DNA from: Stentor roeselii
Taxonomy: Eukaryota; Ciliophora; Heterotrichea; Heterotrichida; Stentoridae
NCBI GenBank assembly: GCA_006503475.1
Contig: RSEH01000129.1
Coordinates: 1-64,000, forward strand
Reading direction: 5' to 3'
Length of the DNA stretch: 64,000 bases
This document shows positions 18,724 through 29,244 of this stretch, one piece after another; positions within the stretch are counted from its first letter, which is position 1; each line of letters begins with the position of its first letter. The notes beneath the pieces were generated by a model. It searched no databases. It saw nothing but the letters and a program-made list of their open reading frames with translations, and was not told where the DNA came from. Position numbers and translations under genes: made by a program.

Positions 18724-20394
18724 ATGTCTTGTTCTTATGTTAATTGTTCCAAATCAGCTGTCAACAAGTGCGATTGTGGAAATATCAAAAAAGTGTTCTG
18801 TATAACGCATTTTAATGAACACATGAAAGATCATTCATCTCATCATCAATCAAGCAGCAACTTAATTCGTCCATCAACATCAGCTGAAGTCGTAATCTCA
18901 TATTTACTTTCGTTGAAATCCCAAGCAAAAGACCTGAGAGCAACTGTCTTAGACAGCCTAATAAAAATTCATGAAGCTCTGCAGAAAAAGTCATTAAAAT
19001 GGTTAAAAGAACTGGATACATTTTCAAGTGAAATTGATTCTTTAGTTGAAAATCTTAAGACTCATAATTTTAACCTAAGCGAAGGAATATTAGCGAAAAC
19101 CTTGAAAATGTCAGTTGATCAGGCATTAAAAGAAACAAACAAATGGATGCTAATAAAAAATGAGCTTAATGTCGAAAATTTAATAAAAAGTATTTCTGAT
19201 TCCAAAGGGATTTCATTTAATCTATCTTTGCTTTACGAAGATGAAAAGGTAACAACTAGAGTTTATTCGGAAGAGTCAATGAATAAGTCATCTTCAAATT
19301 TACTGAGTTCAAATCAACCTCAGCCATTTGCTAGAAAATCAGTCCCAGCTCGCCCTGGCACATCAAGAGAGATTCCAATGCCATTAATTCCTCACTGTGA
19401 AATGAATCATGAACTCACTTTTAATAATACTACTCATTTTAATTACTGGGATCAAAAGAAATGCTATATGATAACATGCAACTTATGCAACAAAAAAGTA
19501 ACAGAAGCGACTTGGAACTGTCTCCAATGCAACTACGACATCTGCCGTTCATGTGCTCGAACCCGAAATTATAAAACTCCAGTTTTAGAATGCAATCAAA
19601 AACACGAGTTAACATGGAGATGTGATTACATCGGTTTACAATCAAATAACTTCAAATGTTCCAGCTGCAAAGAGCAAATCTCTCAACAAGCAAGATGGAA
19701 CTGCAAGTCATGTGACTTCAACAAATGTCTAACCTGCGGAATCCGAGCAGGATTCAAGCCATTGTTAAGCAAGCCTCAATGTTTGAAATATCACGATTTA
19801 ACAATAGTAGAAATCATCTTCCAAGAAAAAAACGTGAAATATTGCAAGCTTTGTAATCATCCAGTTGTCGGAAAATCTTTAAATTGCTCTCAATGTTTAA
19901 ATTTGTTTTGTCTTGACTGCAGTCCAAGGTTAAGAGAAGCAACTGCAGGGCACCCGATTGTCGCTTGTTACAAGGGGCATGTGGCTTTATGGAGAAGTTT
20001 AAATTCTCCTTGTGCTTATTGTGATCAAGTTTCAAATTTCGGATTTTTTTGTATTCTTTGCAATTTTAAAATTTGTTTAAATTGCTGCAATTTTTTAATT
20101 GAGGTTATTTCGAAACCGATCTCAAAAGCACTTAATGGAAAGGCTTTGACTTGGCAACCCAAATGCAATGAATTTCCTTTCAATAAGAAACAGGTTTTTT
20201 GTATTATGTGTCGAGAGGATATCAAGATGAATGGGTATTTTAAGAGTGATGAAGTAAATAGTCAAGTTTGCTTGTTGTGCTTCAGGGATCCTGATAGATC
20301 GAAGAGAATAGATATTCCAAATTCGAGTAATGATATTATGAACCTCCTGATTTTAAATCAATTACTGAATAGTAGCATCAATTTTAATAGTTAG
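18724..20394 (+). CDS. Protein with N-terminal B-box-like and repeated ZZ/C1-like zinc modules
   Basis: A 556-aa protein. It opens with a Cys/His cluster (CSYVNCSKS, CDCGNIKKVFCITHF, then HMKDH) like an AN1 or B-box finger. A helical stretch (55-170) and a disordered linker follow. At least five zinc modules of the form CxxC-x9-12-C-x2-C-x4-C-x2-C lie between about 225 and 530, for example CNLCNKKVTEATWNCLQC and CSSCKEQISQQARWNCKSC. The spacing fits ZZ or DC1/C1-like fingers. The start is immediately preceded by CTATAAAT. It could be a ubiquitin or autophagy adaptor, but no catalytic domain is seen. The stop overlaps the stop of the opposite-strand gene. Confidence 0.75.
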   Translation: MSCSYVNCSKSAVNKCDCGNIKKVFCITHFNEHMKDHSSHHQSSSNLIRPSTSAEVVISYLLSLKSQAKDLRATVLDSLIKIHEALQKKSLKWLKELDTFSSEIDSLVENLKTHNFNLSEGILAKTLKMSVDQALKETNKWMLIKNELNVENLIKSISDSKGISFNLSLLYEDEKVTTRVYSEESMNKSSSNLLSSNQPQPFARKSVPARPGTSREIPMPLIPHCEMNHELTFNNTTHFNYWDQKKCYMITCNLCNKKVTEATWNCLQCNYDICRSCARTRNYKTPVLECNQKHELTWRCDYIGLQSNNFKCSSCKEQISQQARWNCKSCDFNKCLTCGIRAGFKPLLSKPQCLKYHDLTIVEIIFQEKNVKYCKLCNHPVVGKSLNCSQCLNLFCLDCSPRLREATAGHPIVACYKGHVALWRSLNSPCAYCDQVSNFGFFCILCNFKICLNCCNFLIEVISKPISKALNGKALTWQPKCNEFPFNKKQVFCIMCREDIKMNGYFKSDEVNSQVCLLCFRDPDRSKRIDIPNSSNDIMNLLILNQLLNSSINFNS

Positions 20395-22268
20395 AGTTTC
20401 TTATTAATCAACCTCTTAATTACCTGCTCGTAAGTCTCTTTCGGTTTTTCCCTTTCCTTATTCGGAGTCCTAGATGAAAGATAAGGACTTTTTGTGACTA
20501 CAGCTTTAACTTCCACGACATTTCCTGAAGTTGTCCTAGTTGGAGTCTTCGGTCGATCATTTTTTCTATTCACAGTAGATCTTAAAGGACTTTTACCCTG
20601 CCGAGGTGTCGTATTTTTAGTTTCTTTTATGTAAAGTTCTGATCTTTTCTCTAGTCTTGTCGGGGTCAAACTTCGAAGGTCTTTAAAATTTTCAGTCGCT
20701 TCATGGTCAGTGATTTCTTTTGGGGCTTTAAAGGTTTTTCCTTTTGATTGACTTTTTAAATTGGGACTTTTTGCACTTGTTCTAAGATGAGAGTTTTTTG
20801 TGAGATTTGGGTTCTTTTTGGGATCTGATTGTTTTGAGTAACTTACTGACCTTGCGATTCCGTTTAGGATGGAAGTCGTGCTGCTGTATTGCCATATCAC
20901 GCTGTTTTCTTCTTTAAGGGACTTTTTTTCTGGCTCGTATGAAGCGATTACTTCGTAGAGGATGATATTCATTAGGCTGTCGAAGGTCTGCAAAGTCTTC
21001 CTAATGACCTGAAACCTCAAGTCAGAGCTAAGTAAATCCAATGTCTGTTGATTCAAACTATGAAAAGAAGCCGCTGTATGAAACTGTCCAGAGACCTGTA
21101 AATAATTATTCATCAAATAAACAGTAAACTCCGCAAGATCCCTCAAATAAGTACCCTGCAAATAAACAACCCCCTTAGTAGTTAAATTCGGAGTAGATCC
21201 AAGTAGTATCCCAGTAACCTTCAAGAACCTATAAATCTTGTTACTTTCTTCTGAATTCCTAACAATTCCAATGCAAGAAGCAATACACTGTTCCCAAAGC
21301 GAATTAATCAAAACAATACTCTTTCCACCAACACTCTTCACCATATTCTCAGCACTAAAAACCTTTTCCTTAGCATTCTTCCACGTCTGTTTAACCTTTA
21401 AAACCCTATTAAAAAGCTTTTCCAATTCCATCCCATCTAAAATCCCCTTCCTCACCAAATAATTCTTCCAACTTCTCATAGAAACCAGTCCATTTGCATG
21501 TTTCATTTCCTGCAAATCAACAAAATTTTGTTTTCTAAGCAAAATCGGTTCAACCGATGCGACTTTCTCTAAAGTTTGAGAAATAGTCCAAAGTTGAAGT
21601 CCTTCCGCGTCAACATGTCCTTTTTTTTCATCATCCATCAAAGCGAAAATCTTTTCAGCTTTAAAATTCCAGTCTTCCTTAACTCCAACTAGTTTTCCAA
21701 GTCGATTAGAATAATCAGAATAGACATCATCAATCATATTTTCAAGAATGACTCGAAAGTTCTCGAAAAAGTCATCATTTTGTTCTTGGATTATGAAAAA
21801 AGTGAAGATTTCGTTGATGTCTCGAGAACTTTGGCTTGTTAGAAGGTCGTGAATCTGGTTTTCTTCAAGCCAAGAAGAGTACTTTGAATGGAACTCCTCA
21901 GCCGATAACTGTGAATAGGCCCGCTTGTGAAGGAGGCTGAGTGGGTCTTACTTGAAAAGCTTTTGCATTTTCTTTCGGTTTGAAAAGCCGAGCTCGGTGC
22001 TTCTGTCGTATTTGTTGGTAAAGCTGTTGTCGAGAAGATTTGCAAGGTTTAAGTCGATGTGGTCAATTAAAAATTGCTCAACTGAATCACTTGAGGCTGA
22101 TTCTAACGTCAACTCTAAGTGGATTGTTCGAAGAAGGTCTAGATCACGGTAGGATAACTTCTCGATTGTTGGCCAAATCGCTGAACTGCTTCCTGAGGAA
22201 AGGGAAATGAAGGAGTTTTCTTTTTGAAGAGACTTTGTGTGACGATTTAAGACTTCGTTTAAATTCAT
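20391..22268 (-). CDS. Unknown 620-aa protein (one 15-nt intron)
   Basis: Exon 22268-21952 and exon 21936-20391 join across the 15-nt phase-2 intron GTAAGACCCACTCAG (21937-21951). The junction restores an unbroken frame, and the second exon frame is open across the splice. The N-terminal half is helical, and a weak EF-hand-like segment lies in the middle (IFALMDDEKKGHVDAEGLQLW). The C-terminal ~170 residues are basic, disordered and Ser/Thr/Pro-rich. I do not recognise a family. Its TAA (20391-20393) overlaps the TAG (20392-20394) of the convergent zinc-module gene. Confidence 0.8.
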
Positions 22269-22697
22269 TTTTTTTTTTTGGATTTTTGGTGGATTTTTCT
22301 TGGGGATTATTTGGATTTTTTTAGGGATTTTTAGGGAGGGTTTTAGAGAAGGTTTTAGGTAGTTTTGGGAAGTTTTAGGAATTTTATTTTGGACTTTTCA
22401 GGATTTTTTATGAGATTTAAATCATTATTCTTTTAAGGTTTAGTGATTATTTTAAAACGATGATAAATCTTAAAAGTCTGTTTAAGCTCTAAGATAATAA
22501 ACCAAGCATAATAAATATCAAAAGTAAATATTTCTCTCCAAAACTAATTTTTCTATTTGCGATACACTATCTAAAACCAAAAAGCCTTAAACAAAATAAA
22601 AAGCTACAAAAATATCTTCAAAACAAAATCATCCACAAAAATCTCACTAAAACCACTCAATACACAAAAACTAACAATTCCCAAATAATTAAAAACA
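22269..22697. other. Divergent intergenic region with switch in base composition
   Basis: I see no gene here. From 22269 to about 22400 the plus strand is almost C-free and repeats strings like GGATTTTTAGGG. From about 22500 to 22697 it is almost G-free and A/C/T-rich. Each half is thus A/C-rich on the coding strand of the gene it precedes. Confidence 0.55.
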
Positions 22698-24272
22698 ATG
22701 AAAAAAGACCTTCTATCCGATCTAAAAACCTCTCTATCATCCAACAACCTCTCAAGTTACATCTCTCTTCTATCCTCAACTCCCCTTCAACTAGAAATTC
22801 TAAGAAACGAGTACTTATTCAACATCCTGCACCAGATAAGCGACAGTAATCTTCCTGAGAAGTCTTTACTTATATTCGTAGACAAGACATTAGAACAAGT
22901 AAACAGTCTTTCCTCCGAAGTTTCAATTCGCGATCTATTAAACAGTCAAACATTGAACGAAGAAAGAAACAGTCCTCTTCACCTGGCAATAATCCGAGGA
23001 AAAGAAGTGATTTTTAAATAGAAACTCGCAAAGCACTACTTGACACTCGGGGCAGATCCAACTCTTCAAAACAACTTGGGCAGGTCTTCTTTGCACCTGG
23101 CAGCAGAAGCAGGAACTTTAGGACTTTTCATGATGATTCAAAATCTTCTTCACTTCGATTTAAACATTGAGGATAAAAAAGGACTGACAGTCCTTCACCT
23201 GGCGATTATTCAACGACATGAAGAAATGGCTCTTCTTATTATTTCACTTTTGCCTAAACTGGATTTTCAAGAAAAGTCTTCAAGTCTCGCCCTTTCAATT
23301 GCAGTTGAAACTGGAAACTACCGAATTGCAAGACATTTGATGGTAAATCGTTCTTCAAAACAGATGAATCTCGAGGAAATCAAGAAAAAATGCCTGGATA
23401 AAGATATTAAAAAACTTCTGGTAAGATATAATTAGGACCGGCCAGATGATGGAAGAAGGACAAAAGCGTTTTTTTTGTTGTTTATCTTTGGAATTGTGAT
23501 GAAAGAAGGACTGAGATTAGCTTTTGCAGGTTTTTTTTACCAATTTTCTTTTAAGAATTTAGGAATTGTTGAAGGAAGTCTGCAGTTTGGCTTGTTTGCA
23601 GTGACCTTGACCTTTTTAATCATGGCGAATAGGAAAGACCCAGGATTTGAAGTAAGAGATCCACATGTGACACTTGGGGTATTAGCTACTTAGGACCTTT
23701 ACTCCAGGTACTTCCCTTGCTATGTATGTCCTTATTGCCACTTGAAAAAACATAAAGAAACTAAACATTGTGTGACTTGTAAGAAATGTGTTCGCGAATA
23801 TGACCATCACTGTAAATGGATCAATAATTGTGTTGGAAAATTTAATTTTCATGTCTTTTTTGCTTTTTTGTTTGTATTGCTGGTTGATGTTTTGATTGAT
23901 CTTGGACTTTGCTGCTTTGATGTTAGTCAGATTGGGATTTATAGAGTGGTTAGAGTTGATGAAAAAGGGTTTAATAATGTTTTTCTTTTGCTTGCGATTT
24001 TGGTAAATTTGGTTATTTTGGCTTTTTTAATACCTGTTTTGGTTAGGCAGCTGAAGAACTTAAAACATCATTTTAAGACGAAAAAGGAGAAAAAAGTCAC
24101 CTTGGAGTACTTGGAACATGTTAAGTCTTTTAAAGATATGGAAAATGAAGCTACTTCTGATACTACTTCAATGGTTTTTAAAACTAGTGAAAGTAATGTG
24201 GTGAGTTCTTATTCTTCTTTGAGTCATGTGGAAGGATTCTCCCGTAGTGGTTCGTTCAAATCGAAAAACTAG
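22698..24272 (+). CDS. Ankyrin-repeat DHHC protein S-palmitoyltransferase (three 15-nt introns)
   Basis: Four exons, 22698-23006, 23022-23420, 23436-23678 and 23694-24272, are separated by 15-nt introns GTGATTTTTAAATAG, GTAAGATATAATTAG and GTATTAGCTACTTAG. The protein is 509 aa. Ankyrin repeats (SPLHLAIIRGKEV, SSLHLAAEAGTL, TVLHLAIIQRHEE) precede two membrane helices, a Cys-rich cytosolic loop with the catalytic DHHC (CVREYDHHCKWINNCVG), and further helices. This is the DHHC13/17 (Akr1) layout, which palmitoylates ankyrin-bound substrates at Golgi or endosomes. Myristoylated MGC proteins in this window (31052-32146, 56403-57860) would be plausible substrates; that link is speculation. Exon by exon this looks like four broken frames; with introns it is whole. 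Confidence 0.92.
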
Positions 24273-25041
24273 GATAGTGGTTAATTATTAGAGATTATTG
24301 AGTTCTGATTAACAATGAAGATAAGATTTTAAATTGTTGTGTTTTTCAGTTAATTTCTTAGATTATTTAATATAAGGAGGCGTTTTCTTAATGTTTCGAA
24401 TGATTTATAAATCAAATGATTGAGAAAGTATTTCATATCAATGATTGAATTTTAGATTTTTTTAATAAAAATTACCTTTTCAAGAATAATTCGATTTTTT
24501 CTTTGAGTTTTCATTTATTTGATATTATATATATAATCCTCTCGTTATGGATATTTTATTTGTCATCCATATCAATAGAACTTATTTTTTTTTACACGGA
24601 CACTCTCAGAAAAACTTCAAATATTGTATAGATTATCAAGAGTCTCCCAGCAGGTTCTTAAAAATGGTTTCTAATCCTTGAGTAATGTTTGCATCTTTGA
24701 TGCTTCGTCTATTATTTCACAAAATATCTGAGTTTTCAAAAAAAGATATAAGCTTTTAAATTGTTATTTCATGATTACCTTGAACCATTATCTTTAAACT
24801 AAAAATATTTCCTTTCTGCATTTGATAGTGAGGGCTATTTCAAACTTTTTGAATTAACCACCTTTGCTAATCTATAAACATCAAATTTGTTTATATTCAA
24901 CAATTTTGATAAAAAAATTAGTAAAAGTTTAATTCCAATTAGTAAAGTATCAGAATAAATGTGAAAAGTTATATGAGATATTTAACACACTTAAAAATTA
25001 TCTTCAATCTCACCTATAAAAAAAATCCTCCAAAATTTACC
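24273..25041. other. AT-rich intergenic region between convergent genes
   Basis: I see nothing gene-like in these 769 bases. There are no long open frames, no tRNA-like fold that I could recognise and no repeat matching the rest of the window. Confidence 0.5.
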
Positions 25042-25683
25042 TTATCTACTTAAAATATTCAACAGAATCATATTAAAAAGCAGATCAATTTGATTTCCAC
25101 TCATATCACAAATTTCAAAATAACTCATTCCTAATTCAATAGCTTTTTGCATCCCTTCATCCATAGTGACAGTATTTTTAAAGTGAAGGCTTCCATTATT
25201 CCCAACCAAAAACATCCCAAGGCAAGTATCATTAAATCTTGAAAATTCTTCAACTAATTTTTCGATATTTTCAAAAGACTTTCTGCTGAATTTACTTAAG
25301 ACAAACACTGCGAAATCAGCATCTATATAAAAATCATTTCGACGTGAAGGATATCTATCCACCCCTGATGTGTCAAACTGAATAGTATTTACTATGTCGA
25401 GTATTATTGATTTATTTTTGGTTTTCATATCTTTAGTCAAAAGAATCGCTAGTTCAACAGTTATTCGTTGAAGCTCTACTTCAAGGTTTTTCGTTAAAGC
25501 GCCAAAACCGAATGATTCTCTGTATTCTGGATTAAAGCGATTTTTTATGAATTTTCGAAAAATGCTAGATTTTCCTGATTGAGGATTCCCGATAATAACA
25601 ACTTTAATGTGTTTTACTATTTTTGGATTACTGGAGGATTGGTTTGAAGTATATGTTGAAGATTCATCTCTGAGATTAAGCAT
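25042..25683 (-). CDS. Divergent Rab-like GTPase with a frame-preserving 15-nt intron
   Basis: Read straight through, the frame gives 213 aa, but 25378-25392 is GTAAATACTATTCAG, a perfect 15-nt intron with no stop. Removing it turns ILDIVNTIQFDTSG into ILDIFDTSG, the standard Rab WDTAG motif, so the true product is probably 208 aa. P-loop GNPQSGKS (32-39) is intact. The guanine-specificity motif NKxD reads NNGS and the SAK-like motif is lost, so nucleotide binding is doubtful. Switch I and the segment before DTSG are unusual. There is no C-terminal Cys for prenylation. The intron position equals that in the neighbouring Rab-like gene. Confidence 0.75.
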   Translation of the reverse strand: MLNLRDESSTYTSNQSSSNPKIVKHIKVVIIGNPQSGKSSIFRKFIKNRFNPEYRESFGFGALTKNLEVELQRITVELAILLTKDMKTKNKSIILDIVNTIQFDTSGVDRYPSRRNDFYIDADFAVFVLSKFSRKSFENIEKLVEEFSRFNDTCLGMFLVGNNGSLHFKNTVTMDEGMQKAIELGMSYFEICDMSGNQIDLLFNMILLNILSR

Positions 25684-25819
25684 TTATTATATCTAAAGAA
25701 TTTCTGCTTTATGGGAATATAAAAATATTTTGAAAAATAGTGAAAATGAATCAAAGAATAGAGAGGATCTAGGAAATTCTATTGATAAAAAACTTATTAT
25801 TTAGCCTACCCTTATGAAT

Positions 25820-26377
25820 TTATTTTCCACGTATTAAATCTTTTTCAGCTATAACATTGATAATAATTCTGAAGAGTAAATCAATAATACATCCATCTAA
25901 TGCACTAGTTTCAAGATACTCCATTCCTAATTCCAAAGCCTTTTCCCTTCCTTCATCCATTGTGACAACTGAATCTAATTCAAGATCCGCTTTATTCCCA
26001 ATCAAAAAGGTAACAACCTGGTTATTGACATCATTCTTCAACTCATTAACATAATCGTTAACTTTATCGAATGATTCTCGGTTCGATTTGCTAAAAACTA
26101 CCACGAAAATATCGTACTGTGTATAAAGATTCCATATAAGGGATACATACCAATTTTCACCAGATATATCCCACTAAATATTGAATACTAGCTTAAGATT
26201 CACTTTTTGATTTTTAATAAAGACTTCTTTTACATGAAGATTACAACCAATATTTGGAGAGTAATCTAGACTGAATTCATTTGAAATGAAACGTTTTATG
26301 ATACTTGACATCCCTGACTGAACTTCTCCTGCAAAGTGTACTTCTGAATAAGGGATTGAAAATTGTGGATTTGACAT
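25820..26377 (-). CDS. Rab-like GTPase with altered P-loop (one 15-nt intron)
   Basis: Exons 26377-26189 and 26173-25820 join across GTATTCAATATTTAG (26174-26188), giving 180 aa. The spliced product reads LKLWDISGENWY at the junction, the WDTAG region. NKAD and ETSAL (SAK) motifs are present. The P-loop is GEVQSGMSS, so the lysine that contacts the phosphates of GTP is Met23 (ATG for AAG). There is no C-terminal Cys. The frame is otherwise whole. The protein may be a nucleotide-binding-defective regulator or an early stage of decay. A decayed copy of the locus lies at 32713-33551. Confidence 0.7.
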
Positions 26378-26713
26378 TATTACTTAATTATTCTAGATGG
26401 CTTTAAGAATTTTACTCATAAGTGAAATTTAGCCTAAGACTGCAAGACTACTCATAATCAAATGTTAAGTAGAGCATTGCCTTCAAAGTAGAAGTAGTAT
26501 TTCAATATTGCTAATTTCTAAATTCGTTATTTTCACTCCCTTCATCCATAGAGATAACTGTCTTTTAAGTATTTTTCAGCCGTGCTTCCATCATAATATA
26601 TAGAAAGCTGACTACCAGAGTAATTTTAAAATCTTAAAATAAATCAACTGTTTAAAGATTTGATTTTTTTAAATGATATAGTTTAGAATAAAATTAACTG
26701 CTTTATAAATGTT
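25844..26713 (-). repeat. Copy A of a duplicated Rab-like segment
   Basis: About 870 bp covering most of the Rab-like gene and ~340 bp upstream of its start matches 32713-33551 in the same orientation. The match is close to base for base over the C-terminal half of the gene. The upstream part near 26520-26640 holds a fragment of another Rab-like reading frame on the minus strand (TVISMDEGSE, compare VVTMDEGREK), so the unit already carried one relic when it was copied. Confidence 0.8.
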
Positions 26714-28734
26714 TACAACTGAGCTAGAAAATTTTGGTACTTAAGAAATTTAAATAGATGGAAAACAAATCTCAAGACTTTGTTCAATCTTTAGAAATAA
26801 TCGATTAACAGTTAAGATGTGTTGAGAATCAAATTTATTCCACAATAAAATTTTCCGAATTTTATTCTATATCCATAATTTTTAGTCTCATTAAAACTCA
26901 CTAAATGGATCATCTTCAAGATCCGGTTGTTTTGATTTTTTTAGATTCAGCGAGCATGATTTCTTTCGAAGTTGCATTTTCTATTATTTGAAATTTCATA
27001 TCTTTCCTCGCTCCAGGAGGATTATCACAAAGAGAACATTTACCAAATCATTTTTATTTTTTTTCAAGTTTTTCAAAGGAATAATTCGAAGATTATCTGA
27101 AAAAATGACTAAACTCCTGAAATTGTTTCTTCCAAAGCAAGGCCTGACATAAAAAAAATAAAAAAGTTCCTTTCAACTTTTTCAAGACTTCTTATTGGAT
27201 TTTCACCCGAATTATCCAATCAAATAGAAGAGACCCAGACATCTGAACTTCTAAAAGGTGCTGAAAATATTCGCACTTTGGTGGAGTCGTCATGTCCACA
27301 GACCAACACCTTGGCGCAGACTTCAGGGTAGGACTCAACTATCAACTATCCGAAGAGCTGCAAGTTATTTTCAGTTTCGGCTTGATTTCGATGTACCAGC
27401 TTGTTTTGCTCATTATTATAAAGCGTCCTTTTAAGAAGTCTTGAATTGGAAAGATTATGTCTTATGAGATCTGTATTGAGGAGATTCTATGAAAACCTGA
27501 TTTCATTATTTAAGTCCCCATACTGGGATTATTGAATCGAAAACTTTTGAATTCGGCTAAAATGACTTGAAAGCCTCATCGAGGCTTTACTTTTCGTAGT
27601 AAAGATTCATTATTGGCACCATTCTTATGTCGAACTCTAAGTTAAATGAAACTGAGTATTGAAATTTTACTGAATAGGCGAAGATTTTATCAATTTTAAC
27701 TTGGAGACCCGGATTTGATGAGATGGGAAGCTTGATTACTTGAAAGGGGCACACCACTCATATTTATTAGGCTAGGGTAAGAAAGATTTATAGATAATCA
27801 GGAATATAGACCTGATTTTTTTTGCATGCCTTGATCTTTAAGTAGAGACATTTAGATTTAGAGTGTTTGGAATTATTAGAGAGAAAAGAAAGGATTAGGA
27901 TTTGGAATATGATGTATAAACTTGAAAGAATAGGCAGAGTATTATTGGTTTATTTATTATAGTTGATGCTTACTAGCAGTAGCCTACTGGAGATATTTAT
28001 CCGACTTTAGTTATTCAGTTTCCGAAGTAATGGGAGATATAATTCCTCATCCCACTCCTTTTTGATGACAATGATTGACTTTGTATTGAATGAAGTTACT
28101 TTTATAGGATTCATAATTTGATCAAAATTGTTTATTATACATTTTGTGTGTTATTACCTTGCGCTTTAACGCTGGGAATTGTTTATCATGAGATTAGTTT
28201 TAAAAATTGGTTCACTTATGTCTTTATATTTGTTTTGCTTTTATTCGGACTACTTCCTTAGAGGCTGGTAAAAGAATAAAAGATATATTCAAGTGCTTCA
28301 AGAGTCAAAAATTGAAAACCAAAAAGGTATAATATTAAATGTTATGAGTAATTAGGCTAACCAGTTTAAAACGATTAATATGAATGAGAAGTACCACTAA
28401 TAAATGAATAATCCGAGGTTTGAGAAAAAATAGATTATGTTCAACTTGGGCTTATTTAAATGATTATCTATATACAGAAAAATAATGAAAAAAGAAAACA
28501 TCTGATTTAGTTGAAATAAGAATCAAAAAGCAAGACCATTAGATAACTATACCAAAATATTATAGTTTTAATAAATTTCAAATATCTTTAAAGACATATA
28601 GTCTAATCATTCTATATAAATAACCCTTATACTTAATTACTAATATATGAACAAAGATGATTTACTAGAAGTAATCCAAGATAAACCTATATTTTATTTA
28701 AAAACATTAAATCCCAAACCTAATCTCCACTTCA
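26714..28734. other. Gene-poor region with scattered coding relics
   Basis: I see no intact gene here. Short open pieces look like old coding sequence. On the minus strand at 26916-27050 a frame contains CSLCDNPPGARKDM and ends in stops. On the plus strand at about 27170-27331 a frame runs LIGFSPELSNQIEETQTSE and on. On the plus strand at about 28105-28260 a hydrophobic frame (IVYYTFCVLLPCALTLGIVY) reads like membrane helices. None can be joined into a gene with 15-nt introns, and I cannot name the parent families. Confidence 0.45.
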
Positions 28735-29110
28735 TTAATATCCCATCTCATGAATCAACCTATTAACTACACGATAATTAACAATGAAAAAAACAGCAGA
28801 ATTCATCTCAATCCAAAAAAAACCTAATAACCCTGCAATAATTCCACGAAGACCATGTTCAATCTCCCAAGTTTTGACCCATAAAGAAACAACAAAATCC
28901 TTAAAGTCAGCAAGCCTATTTTTTCCAATATCAAAGCCAAACTTATCAAGAAACAATTTAATGCCCCAATCAAGCCTTTTTCCTCATCAAAAAAAAAAAT
29001 CCAGTCCTTTACAAATACGAAGACCCTCCATCAACCCCATCGAAAAGTGCAAACAACGAAAGAACTTTCTGTAATAAAGAAAACTAGGAAGCCTTCCACT
29101 ATTAGTAATT
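28735..29110 (-). pseudogene. Broken membrane-protein gene, possibly PEX11-like
   Basis: On the minus strand a frame reads PSFLYYRKFFRCLHFSMG, then after two adjacent TGA codons (28984-28989) next to an 11-base T run it continues in the same frame as KRLDWGIKLFLDKFG and EHGLRGIIAGLLGFFWIEMN to a TAA at 28735. The RKFF-x-LHFxxGLMEGL part recalls peroxin 11, but only faintly. Either the gene is dead or the homopolymer next to the nearby assembly gap is wrong. An A/C-rich open frame on the other strand (28784-29074) is its shadow. Confidence 0.4.
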
Positions 29111-29244
29111 ATTTTTGAAGGAGTGATGGAAAACTATTCAAAGTCTTGATATGGAGGGAGGAAAGGCCAAGTTTCAACATCAGAGACCACATGTCTCAAG
29201 GACTGGAAAAACTGAGAAGGCACTTTTACTGTGTTTTGATAAGC

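Noticed and set aside
18106-20394. One spliced PB1/FW plus zinc-finger gene
   Set aside because: The TAA at the end of the first frame is not inside a 15-nt intron (the nearest GT..AG is 14 nt), and the second gene has its own CTATAAAT-ATG.
22290-22400. Internal telomere repeat (GGATTTTTAGGG-like strings)
   Set aside because: The units are irregular in length and sequence, and similar strings follow or precede many genes; composition bias explains them.
22698-24272. A frameshifted DHHC pseudogene
   Set aside because: Each break is exactly explained by a 15-nt GT..AG intron and the joined protein is complete.
28784-29074. 96-aa plus-strand frame
   Set aside because: It is antisense to the membrane-protein relic and has low-complexity composition.
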